From assembly GCF_900176885.1 (NCBI RefSeq), contig NZ_LT839648.1, positions 2,570,618-2,634,617 of the forward strand: a DNA stretch of 64,000 nucleotides, given 5' to 3'. Each line of letters opens with the position of its first letter. The first letter of the stretch is position 1. A program made the position numbers and the translations under genes. Positions 44,112 through 52,109 of this stretch are shown here, one piece after another. The notes beneath the pieces are model-generated. The model made no database searches. It saw only the letters and a program-made list of their open reading frames with translations, and was not told the DNA's origin. This stretch comes from Oceanobacillus senegalensis. Lineage in GTDB: Bacteria; Bacillota; Bacilli; Bacillales; Amphibacillaceae.

Positions 44112-45484
44112 GCCTTTTAACCGCAACTGAACTTTCACCTTTAATAAAGTCAAGACAACTATCTCCTGTAGAATTGACAAAACATTTGCTAAACCGAATC
44201 GATACTATCGATCCAACCATCCATTCATATATCACCCCTCTTCACGAACTAGCCCTTAAACAAGCAAGAGAAGCTGAAACCGACATTATGCACGGCCACT
44301 ATAAAGGACCTCTACACGGAATCCCAATCGGTATCAAAGACAATTATTATACAAAAGGCATCCGAACGACAGATGGCTCAAAACTATTCAAAAATTTTAT
44401 TCCTAACATAACTGCTACCGCAGCGAAAAAACTGCTAAGAGCAGGTGGAATTATGTTGGGAAAACTAAACATGCATGAATTTGCTCTCGGATCCACAGGA
44501 ACCAATCTCATCTTTGGTACTACACGCAATCCTTGGAACATTCATTATATGCCAGGTGGTTCAAGTGGAGGGAGTAGCGCTGCTCTAGCAGCTGGGCTTA
44601 CAACGCTCGCTACAGGTTCTGATACATTTGGATCCATTCGCTTACCCGCCGCGATGTGTGGAATTTACGGGTTAAAGCCAACCTATGGGCTTGTCAGCAC
44701 TTATGGCATGTTTCCGTCAGCCTGGTCCTTAGATTCCGCTGGTCCAATGGCACGTTCCGTATCAGACCTAGCTCTTATGCTAAATGTCATGGCAGGTTTT
44801 GATGCAAATGATCCGTCAAGCCTTCATATACCAATTCCTAATTACACTGAGGACTTAAATAAGGAAATAAAAGGAATAAAAATTGGTATTCCTAAGCACT
44901 ATCTTAAGGGATTGGAAACAGATGTAGAAAAACTCTTTCATAATGCCGTAGCAACCATACAAGATTTAGGAGCTGAAATAAAAGAAATAAAGATTCCTGA
45001 ATTATCGATGTCCACATTTTCAGGCTATAGTGTTGTAGGTGGAGAAGCATCCGCTTTTCATTATGAATGGCTACAGGATTATGCAGCGGATTATGGAGCG
45101 GATAATCGCATTTTCCTTCTTTCCGGGGCATTATCCTATTCACCACAATACGTCAAAGCCCAACAAGCCAGAAGAAAGCTAGTAGAAGCGTTTCATAATG
45201 CTTTTGAAAATGTTGACATTATGCTCGGTCCGACAATACCTATCACAACTCCCGCATTCTCGCAGAATTGGGTCGAACAAAATTTAGAGGTTATTAGACG
45301 CTGCTTGCCATTTACCGTTCCCGTTAATTTGACAGGGACACCGAGCTTATCCGTACCAATGGGCTTCTGTTCACAAGGGCTTCCTGTCGGCATGCAATTT
45401 ATTGGAAATCACCTTTCTGAAAAACTTTTACTTCAAGTTGGAAGGGCATGGGAACGTATCAATCCCTACCGTTTTCGTGTTTAA
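44099..45484 (+). CDS. Amidase signature family hydrolase (GatA/AtzE-like)
   Basis: This 461-residue amidase has the full Ser-cisSer-Lys apparatus: catalytic Lys in PIGIKDNYYTKG near 80, cis-Ser in MPGGSSGGSSAALAAGL near 155-171, and nucleophile Ser in GSDTFGSIRLPAA near 177-189 (a Phe replaces the more usual Gly or Asn). It hydrolyses an amide or biuret-like bond. It overlaps the small AtzG-like gene, unlike a GatCAB operon, and no gatB lies nearby, so it is not the tRNA amidotransferase. The substrate is unknown. Confidence 0.85.
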   Translation: MPEIGLLTATELSPLIKSRQLSPVELTKHLLNRIDTIDPTIHSYITPLHELALKQAREAETDIMHGHYKGPLHGIPIGIKDNYYTKGIRTTDGSKLFKNFIPNITATAAKKLLRAGGIMLGKLNMHEFALGSTGTNLIFGTTRNPWNIHYMPGGSSGGSSAALAAGLTTLATGSDTFGSIRLPAAMCGIYGLKPTYGLVSTYGMFPSAWSLDSAGPMARSVSDLALMLNVMAGFDANDPSSLHIPIPNYTEDLNKEIKGIKIGIPKHYLKGLETDVEKLFHNAVATIQDLGAEIKEIKIPELSMSTFSGYSVVGGEASAFHYEWLQDYAADYGADNRIFLLSGALSYSPQYVKAQQARRKLVEAFHNAFENVDIMLGPTIPITTPAFSQNWVEQNLEVIRRCLPFTVPVNLTGTPSLSVPMGFCSQGLPVGMQFIGNHLSEKLLLQVGRAWERINPYRFRV

Positions 45485-45504
45485 GAGGATATTGGGAAAA
45501 AGTA

Positions 45505-45570
45505 TTTTCTAACGCAAAATCTCGAACATAATTGGGACAAAAAACCCTCTGGAATTATATCTCGAATCCT
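45505..45570. repeat. Diverged copy A of an intergenic repeat
   Basis: This segment, just after the amidase stop codon, shares the order TTTC-AACGCAAAA-CGAACATAAT-GG-CCTGGA-ATAT-TCG with 48019-48076, with small insertions. Both lie directly 3' of a plus-strand gene. No coding potential is seen. Confidence 0.5.
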
Positions 45571-45584
45571 TGCGACTTTCTAAT

Positions 45585-45630
45585 AAAAAACAGCTATGAA
45601 CCTGTTACATCCAGGTCATAGCTGCTTTTT
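45585..45630. terminator. Bidirectional terminator between amidase and ACAD-like genes
   Basis: CAGCTATGAACCTG and CAGGTCATAGCTG form a 13-bp stem with one bulged A (45591-45624), flanked by A6 on the left and CTTTTT on the right. It can terminate both the plus-strand amidase and the convergent minus-strand gene. The outer stem is the same as at 54949-54990. Confidence 0.8.
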
Positions 45631-45714
45631 ACATCCAACTATTGGTTGAGTTATGATTTCAATACCATAACAATCAAGTTATTTGTCTCTTAAAAATAAG
45701 ATGATAATCTTAAC

Positions 45715-46785
45715 CTATTTCCAATCAACTAACATTTTTTTCAAGTGTTTTACAGTCGGTGTAAGGTTTAATAGAAAATAAGATTCTCTTAGTCTTCTAG
45801 ATGGATGACTTTTTTGAAGATACGCCGCACCGCCATAGTGAAGCATGTCACCATGAACCGCTTCCATTATTAAATAGTCAACTTCTAATCGAAGTCGTAT
45901 CAATTCTTTCAATTGATTTTGCAGTTCATTTCCTTCTATTAAGGAAATAAGCATTCCTTTCAACGAGTGATACTTTTCTTCTATATACTCTGGTTGAACG
46001 TCTAGAAATCGATTAATAGCCCCCTGCTTTTTTGGCGCCTTTTTCATTGATTGAATTGAAGCTGAAATAACCCCGAGACCGAGTGGAATTTGATAAAGTA
46101 CAAAAATGGGACGTATCATATCTGTAAAACTTCTAGCATTGGAAGAAATTATCCAATAATCTGGAACGAAAACATCTTTAAACTTACAAGCATAGGTGGC
46201 ACTTCCATTTACACCAATGTAATTCACTTGTTCTTTCAATGTTAATCCCTTCGCATAACACGGTACAAAGGCCATCATTTCCTGTTCCCCACCAACAGAT
46301 GCAATCACACCAAACCAGTGGTCATCATGTAAATTGGATACTGCTCCTAAGTTTCCGTTTATCACGTACCCTCCATCTGTTCGAACTGCCCTTAGATGAA
46401 GTGGCTCTAACCCCGAAAAATACTTCATTGGGTTAGACAATCCGGTACCACCAAGAATTTCTCCTTTTTCCAACTTAGTCAATAATTCACTTCTAAGGTA
46501 TTCATTATTGGTATGTCGTAAATAGGTTAATGCAGCTAGATGGCACCATAAGTTAAATCCCGTCGTCATACAAGATTCCGAGGTCTTTTCAACAGTCAAT
46601 GCTTCCCTTTCTAGCGTTTCCACAAAAGAATGATCAATAGAGTTAAAAAGTCCCTTCTCCCCAAGATTCGAAATGTAATCCTTTGCATAATAGGATTCCA
46701 AATCGATTTTCTTCACAAACGGTTTTAGATTTTCTTTTATAATGGAATCTAACAATTGGTCGGTTCTAGTTTGTTCCATAATCAT
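45715..46785 (-). CDS. Acyl-CoA dehydrogenase-like flavoprotein
   Basis: This divergent acyl-CoA dehydrogenase-fold protein of about 356 residues has TGLSNPMKYFSG in place of the usual TEPxAGSD signature, a recognisable middle strand domain (YVINGNLGAVSNL) and HYGGAAYLQKSHPSRRLRE near the C-terminus. No YEGT-type catalytic Glu is present. It could be a class D flavin monooxygenase (DszC/SfnC-like) rather than a dehydrogenase. ATG at 46785 is chosen, six bases after GGGGG; upstream in-frame starts lack sites. It is co-transcribed with the DUF4242 gene and shares a promoter motif with an ABC importer operon. Confidence 0.75.
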   Translation of the reverse strand: MIMEQTRTDQLLDSIIKENLKPFVKKIDLESYYAKDYISNLGEKGLFNSIDHSFVETLEREALTVEKTSESCMTTGFNLWCHLAALTYLRHTNNEYLRSELLTKLEKGEILGGTGLSNPMKYFSGLEPLHLRAVRTDGGYVINGNLGAVSNLHDDHWFGVIASVGGEQEMMAFVPCYAKGLTLKEQVNYIGVNGSATYACKFKDVFVPDYWIISSNARSFTDMIRPIFVLYQIPLGLGVISASIQSMKKAPKKQGAINRFLDVQPEYIEEKYHSLKGMLISLIEGNELQNQLKELIRLRLEVDYLIMEAVHGDMLHYGGAAYLQKSHPSRRLRESYFLLNLTPTVKHLKKMLVDWK

Positions 46786-46863
46786 TTTCATCCCCCATTT
46801 GTTTCCAGCAAAATGCCTCATACGAAATAACCTCCCAATCAACGGAGGCTTTCGAGTCAATTA

Positions 46864-47394
46864 TTAATCATTATTGATTTCTGTAATTGAATCGATTGGA
46901 GTCTTCACAGCTTCACGTGCACGTTTTACTGCTGATTCATCTGGTGCGTCATAAAAGCAAAGGCATTTTGACATATCCTCACATACATACGTTCTTGAGA
47001 AGGAAACTTCCGGTACCTCTGCGTAATGAACGGAATTCTTTTTCTTTCTATCCAAATAAGCATCCATTGTAAGATCTTCTGGTAGATTCCATTCCACCAA
47101 ATAATTAACATTATCTGCTTGTTTCTTCACTTCGTCTAACTCTTTTCCAACTAGTCTAACCTCTTTGACAAGTTGAGTGGAAACTCCTTGATTTTTCAAG
47201 TTTTCCTCTAAAACATGACTTTGTTCTGCTTCGAAAATGAAAAAGGTTCTAGAAAAATCTTTAGAAACCTGTACTTCAATTAAATGGATATTTTTTGGCT
47301 CCAAATTTCCTTTTAATTCAGAAACCTTATTTTCAAAAAGCTCCTTGCTATTATTTACCCCATTAAATTCTGCCTCAACTAAATAAAGACTCAT
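46864..47394 (-). CDS. Tandem DUF4242-domain protein
   Basis: The C-terminal half of this 176-residue protein (about 95-172: YLVEWNLPEDLTMDAYLDRKK, FSRTYVCEDMSKCLCFYDAPDE) matches the small ferredoxin-like DUF4242 family. The N-terminal half has the same order of elements (YLVEAEFNG, FSRTFFIFEAEQ), so it appears to be an internal duplication. The function is unknown; related proteins bind metal or act as small enzyme-like subunits. The ATG follows AAGGAGAGG. It is the first gene of the operon, divergent from the HxlR regulator. Confidence 0.72.
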   Translation of the reverse strand: MSLYLVEAEFNGVNNSKELFENKVSELKGNLEPKNIHLIEVQVSKDFSRTFFIFEAEQSHVLEENLKNQGVSTQLVKEVRLVGKELDEVKKQADNVNYLVEWNLPEDLTMDAYLDRKKKNSVHYAEVPEVSFSRTYVCEDMSKCLCFYDAPDESAVKRAREAVKTPIDSITEINND

Positions 47395-47479
47395 GTTTTT
47401 TCCTCTCCTTCATAATTAATTAACTTAAAACCAAAAGTGGACAATTCCTATTAATTTAATATGATTTATCTTTAAAGTT

Positions 47480-47516
47480 ATTTTATTATACTAACTTCAA
47501 AAAATCAACCTAATAT
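47480..47516 (-). promoter_or_regulatory. Promoter of the DUF4242 operon with shared motif
   Basis: On the minus strand TTGATT (47503-47508) and TAAAAT (47480-47485) are 17 bases apart. The 18-base plus-strand sequence AAAAAATCAACCTAATAT (47499-47516) occurs identically at 50975-50992 at the same position relative to the ABC operon promoter, which suggests a common operator. Confidence 0.6.
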
Positions 47517-47570
47517 TATAATATTTATATTATGTTATAATTTTAAAAAAGATAATTGGAGGTTCATAAA

Positions 47571-47999
47571 ATGAAACCAACCTATAACCTACCTTGTAAT
47601 ATTGCGCAAACTTTGAATATTGTTGGAGATCGCTGGACATTGTTAATTATTCATGAAATATTAATTGGGAACACCCGTTTTAACGATATTAAAAATAATT
47701 TAAACGGCATTTCCTCCAACCTTTTATCAGAACGATTGAAATATCTGGAGGATAATGGATTAATTTCAACTACACTATATTCAAATCATCCTCCTCGATA
47801 CGCCTATACATTAACTGAAAGTGGCAACGATTTAAAAGACGTCTTTAACGCTTTTATTATTTGGGGAGAGAAACATTTGGAAACGTGTTACAAGACCCTT
47901 GTTCATGACACGTGCAATCATGAAGTAGAGATATCTTACTATTGTCCCCATTGTGAAGAAATGGTTGATCATCCAACTGTTGTCGAATTAAAAGATTGA
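47571..47999 (+). CDS. HxlR-family transcriptional regulator
   Basis: This 142-residue protein begins KPTYNLPCNIAQTLNIVGDRWTLLIIHEIL, the HxlR winged-helix hallmark with a conserved Cys near 9, then RFNDIKNNLNGISSNLLSERLKYLEDNGLI and YTLTESGNDL. The C-terminal tail has CNHEVEISYYCPHCEE, a possible metal or redox site. The ATG at 47571 follows TTGGAGG. Divergent from the DUF4242 operon, it probably controls that operon and the ABC importer, which share an 18-base upstream motif. Confidence 0.87.
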   Translation: MKPTYNLPCNIAQTLNIVGDRWTLLIIHEILIGNTRFNDIKNNLNGISSNLLSERLKYLEDNGLISTTLYSNHPPRYAYTLTESGNDLKDVFNAFIIWGEKHLETCYKTLVHDTCNHEVEISYYCPHCEEMVDHPTVVELKD

Positions 48000-48376
48000 A
48001 AGGCTCGGACAAAGGTTTGTTTTTCAACGCAAAACCGAACATAATCGGAAAATCCCCCTGGAGATATTTCGCACCTTAACTGATGACTAGCTTAGGCCAA
48101 CGCGATGTGGGTCACGAAGGCGTTGCCACGAAAAGGGGGTCGGTGGAGCGAATAACCGTAGTCCCAGGACTTAGCGTTCTTAGCCTTTGTTCCTCGAGTC
48201 GCACTACGGTATCTCACTTAGGCCTATCATCCCGCTGGAGAAGAGCGCTTCTTTAGTGAAACGTATTCGTGGGAAAATCCAATGCAATTTCAAGAATTCT
48301 ACATATGTTTCTCCACTAAATAGTACTTTGTTCATCATTCGACTTGAATACGTTGGTTATGTCCCACCTCTTATTT
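48000..48376. repeat. GC-richer non-coding block containing repeat copy B
   Basis: Immediately after the HxlR stop codon lies a stretch visibly richer in G and C than its surroundings (about 48001-48260). Its first part (48019-48076) is a diverged copy of 45505-45570. It contains short inverted arms (AACGC...GCGTT near 48097-48124, AGCGCT near 48245) and an 8-base direct repeat CTTAGGCC. A 93-codon frame over 48187-48468 has no family and overlaps the ABC permease. The block could be a mobile-element remnant or a structured RNA. Confidence 0.5.
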
Positions 48377-49144
48377 TTAGTCATTCGAAGTCATTCCCCA
48401 CTGTATTTCCAACCATCTTTCCAATAAACGAATACTCTTATCAAGAAGTAAACCGCATATTCCGATAAAAATAATACCCGCTAATACAAGATCTAGCCGC
48501 ATTAAATTTCTAGCATCAACTATTAAATAACCTAATCCTGATTGGGCACCAACCATTTCCCCCGATACTAGGAAAATCCAGGCAGTACCTATTCCGATAT
48601 GAAGTCCATTAGCTATAGCCGGAAATGCTGCTGGAAAAATAATCTTTGACATAAGCTGTGGTTGTTTAATTTCCAAATTACTTGCTAATTTTAAATAAGT
48701 AGAATCCACCTTCTTAACACCTGCAACGGTAGATAGTAGGATGGGAAAAAAGGACGCAATAAAAATAATAACAATAGCAGGTGCATTTCCAATTCCGAAC
48801 CAAAGAACGATAAACGGTGCCCAAGCTATTGGGGCTACTGGTCTTAATACCTGAACGATTGGATCAACAATACCCCATACCTTCTGCATCCGACCCAAGA
48901 ACAGTCCAAGTAAAATAGCTGATATAGCCGCCGTTACATAGCCAATCATAAATCGGCCCATACTCACGCTAAAATGTTCCAATAACGTTCCATTAATAAT
49001 CATAGAAACAGTCGCTTGAAAAACCATTAATGGTGTTGGCAAGAGCGCTTCCTCAATATCTGTTACTATAATAATAAATTGCCAAATTACTAAAATAATA
49101 ATTGCACCTATTAACATATTCTTCGTTTTCATTAATGCCTTCAT
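48377..49144 (-). CDS. ABC transporter permease (SsuC/NrtB/TauC type)
   Basis: This 255-residue permease has about six membrane helices and the cytoplasmic EAA-like loop VDSTYLKLASNLEIKQPQLMSKIIFPAAFPAIANGLHIGIG near 145-187, typical of sulfonate, taurine, nitrate and pyrimidine-precursor importers. It is the last gene of a three-gene ABC operon (ATPase, binding protein, permease). The start at 49144 has GAGGTG very close; an ATG four codons later after AAGG is possible. The ligand is not readable. Confidence 0.85.
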   Translation of the reverse strand: MKALMKTKNMLIGAIIILVIWQFIIIVTDIEEALLPTPLMVFQATVSMIINGTLLEHFSVSMGRFMIGYVTAAISAILLGLFLGRMQKVWGIVDPIVQVLRPVAPIAWAPFIVLWFGIGNAPAIVIIFIASFFPILLSTVAGVKKVDSTYLKLASNLEIKQPQLMSKIIFPAAFPAIANGLHIGIGTAWIFLVSGEMVGAQSGLGYLIVDARNLMRLDLVLAGIIFIGICGLLLDKSIRLLERWLEIQWGMTSND

Positions 49145-49148
49145 ATCA

Positions 49149-50102
49149 TCACCTCGCTTTTTCTATAAATGAATTATCAACAAAATCTTCATATGCTGGT
49201 GGATTTCCAATTAATTCCATTTCAATTAAATAATCACTTAACTTCACATATGCATCTTTATTAAGTCGCAAGTTATCATATGAAATCCATTTTAAGGATA
49301 GATCTAATACTTCTTCATCAACTTCCATGTAATCAGATGAAATATGGTGTACACCCTCATTTTTTGTTTCTGCCACTCTTCCTGCATCAACATAACCATC
49401 CACAAAGCTTTGGACTAATTCCTTATTCTCTCCTATAAAATCTTCACGTAAGACTAGCGCACAGTCCACCGAATCTTCCCAAAGCTCTTCAGATTGGTGC
49501 AATACATGCCCGTTTCCCATGATGATAGACTGAGCACCAAAGGGTTCGGCCACGACATAACCTGCAATTCGATCTGTAGCAAGTGCTGCTGGCATTTCTG
49601 CTGGACTCATTTCAATGGGAGTTACATCCTCATACTCCATTCCTTCTCTTTTTAACATTTCAAAAAGCAAAATATTATGGACAGAAAACTTATGAGGAAT
49701 GGCAAACTTTTCTCCTTTCAAGTCACTGACATGTTGAATATCATTGGAAACTACCAGCGCATTTCCATCACGATGCCCAAGTGCTACCGCTTTCAAGTCA
49801 ATTCCTAGTTCCTTTGATTTCATAGCTACGGTTACTAATGTGGATGCACCATCAATTCTACCTGTATTTAGGGCATCCATTAAGTCGACCCAAGAAGGGA
49901 ATTTGACCAATTCCAATTGGTAATTAGCATCCCTGTCATTTAGCATTTCAGCTTGAATATATAAAGGTACCGCATGTGTAATTGGCAAATATCCAATTTT
50001 AATCGTCGGTTTTCCCTCACTACTTCCATTTGTTGAATTGGTACAAGCACCTAGCACAACCAGTGTAATACTAAGATATAATAACCAAAAAGACTTCTTC
50101 AT
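49149..50102 (-). CDS. ABC transporter substrate-binding lipoprotein (SsuA/NMT1-like)
   Basis: This 317-residue lipoprotein has a signal peptide ending LGAC (Cys20) and an NMT1/SsuA-type domain: IKIGYLPITHAVPLYIQAEML near 35, LMDALNTGRIDGASTLVTVAMK near 73, and AGYVVAEPFGAQSI near 178. Ligands in this family are sulfonates, nitrate/bicarbonate or thiamine precursors. The next gene is the permease, 4 bases away. Linkage to an ACAD-like possible monooxygenase and nearness to sulfur genes make an organosulfur ligand plausible but unproven. Confidence 0.84.
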   Translation of the reverse strand: MKKSFWLLYLSITLVVLGACTNSTNGSSEGKPTIKIGYLPITHAVPLYIQAEMLNDRDANYQLELVKFPSWVDLMDALNTGRIDGASTLVTVAMKSKELGIDLKAVALGHRDGNALVVSNDIQHVSDLKGEKFAIPHKFSVHNILLFEMLKREGMEYEDVTPIEMSPAEMPAALATDRIAGYVVAEPFGAQSIIMGNGHVLHQSEELWEDSVDCALVLREDFIGENKELVQSFVDGYVDAGRVAETKNEGVHHISSDYMEVDEEVLDLSLKWISYDNLRLNKDAYVKLSDYLIEMELIGNPPAYEDFVDNSFIEKAR

Positions 50103-50115
50103 CTTTTAGACCCCT

Positions 50116-50901
50116 TTAAATATTAAATTCCATTGGTGGTGTAGCCCCATTAATCTGGAACTCGTTTAATATAAGCTTTCGATAATATTGAAAGTCATCT
50201 CCACTCCTATCCCTTGGCTTATAATTCTTAATTGGAATCTCTCGTTGAATGTGGCCAGGATCTTTTCCCATTACTATGATTCGATCAGCCAAATAAATAG
50301 CCTCATCTACATCATGCGTAACTATGATAATGGTTGTATTCGCCTTTTGTTGGATATTTAGTAACTCATCTTGTAAGTAATAGCGGTTAAATGTATCCAG
50401 CGCCCCAAATGGTTCATCCATCAAAAGTAGATCCGGTTCAATGGCTAACGCTCGAGCAATGGCCACTCGTTGCTGCATCCCCCCCGATAGTTGGCGAGGG
50501 AATCGATTTATTTTATCCTCTAGTCCTACGAGTTTTATATATTCCAAAGATTGTTTTCGTCGCTCCCTAGGTGATAGATTACTATTTTCTAGGCCTAACT
50601 CCACGTTTTTCAAAACAGATCGCCATGGTAGTAATCCATAATTTTGAAACAACATCACGCTTTTTCTGCTCGGTTTGGTAACCTCCTCTCCATTTAGAAT
50701 TACTTTCCCCTCATTTGCAGGCTCGAATCCACCTATAATATTAAGCAGTGTACTTTTCCCGCATCCGCTTTGCCCCAAAATCGCAATGGTATCACTTTTT
50801 TTAATGTCTATATCAATATTCTCAAGCACAAGCTCTGATTTTCCATTATTCTTAAAACGCTTCGTTATATTTTTTACTTGAATAAACGAATTATTGTTCA
50901 T
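50116..50901 (-). CDS. ABC transporter ATP-binding protein (SsuB/TauB type)
   Basis: This ATPase of about 261 residues has Walker [10 protein letters not shown] near 43, Q-loop [11 protein letters not shown] near 87, signature LSGGMQQR near 137, Walker B LLLMDEP near 157 and the H-loop IIIVTHD near 192. It energises import through the permease encoded two genes downstream. The ATG at 50901 follows GGGGGGAG; an earlier in-frame ATG at 50919 has no site. It is the first gene of the operon, with a promoter at 50956-50984. Confidence 0.88.
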   Translation of the reverse strand: MNNNSFIQVKNITKRFKNNGKSELVLENIDIDIKKSDTIAILGQSGCGKSTLLNIIGGFEPANEGKVILNGEEVTKPSRKSVMLFQNYGLLPWRSVLKNVELGLENSNLSPRERRKQSLEYIKLVGLEDKINRFPRQLSGGMQQRVAIARALAIEPDLLLMDEPFGALDTFNRYYLQDELLNIQQKANTTIIIVTHDVDEAIYLADRIIVMGKDPGHIQREIPIKNYKPRDRSGDDFQYYRKLILNEFQINGATPPMEFNI

Positions 50902-50955
50902 AGGCTCCCCCCATTTCATTTAATTCCAATGAGTTTAGTTGGTTTATTGTATGTT

Positions 50956-50992
50956 ATATTATTATACTTAGTTAAAAAAATCAACCTAATAT
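50956..50992 (-). promoter_or_regulatory. Promoter of the ABC operon with shared motif
   Basis: On the minus strand TTGATT (50979-50984) and TAATAT (50956-50961) are 17 bases apart. The plus-strand 18-mer at 50975-50992 is identical to that upstream of the DUF4242 operon, covering the -35 box and the bases just upstream of it. Confidence 0.6.
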
Positions 50993-51131
50993 GACAAATT
51001 CTCTACGACCAATAGTTAATAATTTCTAGAACAATAATGCATTAGGTTTCCATTTGTTTGCATATTGAAACACGTAATCACGAATCATAATGGTATTGTG
51101 ATACAAGGAATTAAATCAAGGGGAGACTTAC

Positions 51132-52085
51132 ATGAGAATTCGCTTTGGCTATGTAGCAAATGCATTAGGATTATGGGATGCAAGTCCTTCAAAAACGATA
51201 ACATTTAAACGATATTCCAATCTTCCAAAACAAGAGCGATTAGAACAACTTCAATCCATTACAGCGCAAAATTTACATCATACGAAAAGAATTTTGAACT
51301 ATAATATGGCACATGAAATTAAACTGTATCGCTTTTCGAGTTCACTTGTCCCCTTAGCTACACATCCGGAAGTGATGTGGGATTTCATTACTCCCTTCAA
51401 AAAAGAATGGGAAGAACTTGGTCAATTACTACATATCCATAAAATGAGGCCGAGTTTTCATCCTAATCAATTTACACTTTTTACAAGTCCAAAAGAACAA
51501 GTGACGATGAATGCTGTAAAAGACATGGAATACCACTACAAAATGCTGAAGGCAATGAATGCCCACAAAAAAGGAATCATTAATATTCATATTGGTGGAG
51601 CCTATGGAGATAAAGTAAAGACGTTAACAAGATTCCACCAAAATTTAAAACAATTACCAGGGGAAATAAAAAAACAAATGACCCTTGAAAATGATGACAA
51701 GACATATAACGTCGAGGAAACACTAGTTACGTGTGAAAAGGAAGGTATTCCGATGATCCTCGACTACCACCATCATATAGCTAATAAAACCAAGGAAGAA
51801 CTCTCTCATTATTTACCAAGGATTTTTAAAACATGGGAAGCATATAATATGGTGCCTAAAGTACATCTATCCTCCCCTAAGTCGGAGCAGGCCTATCGTT
51901 CTCATGCTGATTTTGTCTCTCTTGAATTTGTTCTTCCTTTTTTCAAAATGATTAAGGAACTTAATCAAGATCTTGATGTTATGATCGAAGCCAAACAAAA
52001 GAATCTAGCGATGCACAAACTTGTAGAGGAAGTAGCTTCCATCCGAGGCGTAAAACGAATATCAAGTTCAACTGTGGAATGGTAA
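51132..52085 (+). CDS. uvsE: UV damage endonuclease UvsE (copy 1)
   Basis: This 317-residue UVDE TIM barrel starts RFGYVANALGLWDASPSKTITF and keeps the metal and DNA-binding motifs: FHPNQF near 113, NIHIGGAYGD near 155, LENDD near 184, DYHHHIAN near 212, KVHLSSPK near 240 and MIEAK near 281. It nicks DNA 5' to UV photoproducts and some other lesions, starting an alternative excision repair. The ATG follows AAGGGGAGAC. A second, diverged copy starts 24 bases after its stop codon. Confidence 0.88.
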   Translation: MRIRFGYVANALGLWDASPSKTITFKRYSNLPKQERLEQLQSITAQNLHHTKRILNYNMAHEIKLYRFSSSLVPLATHPEVMWDFITPFKKEWEELGQLLHIHKMRPSFHPNQFTLFTSPKEQVTMNAVKDMEYHYKMLKAMNAHKKGIINIHIGGAYGDKVKTLTRFHQNLKQLPGEIKKQMTLENDDKTYNVEETLVTCEKEGIPMILDYHHHIANKTKEELSHYLPRIFKTWEAYNMVPKVHLSSPKSEQAYRSHADFVSLEFVLPFFKMIKELNQDLDVMIEAKQKNLAMHKLVEEVASIRGVKRISSSTVEW

Positions 52086-52109
52086 ACAGAAAACAAGAGG
52101 TGGTATAGA

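Noticed and set aside
44099-45484. GatA subunit of the tRNA amidotransferase
   Set aside because: No gatB is adjacent, and the small upstream gene looks AtzG-like rather than GatC.
48187-48468. 93-codon plus-strand frame
   Set aside because: It overlaps the end of the ABC permease, lacks a ribosome site, and resembles no family.
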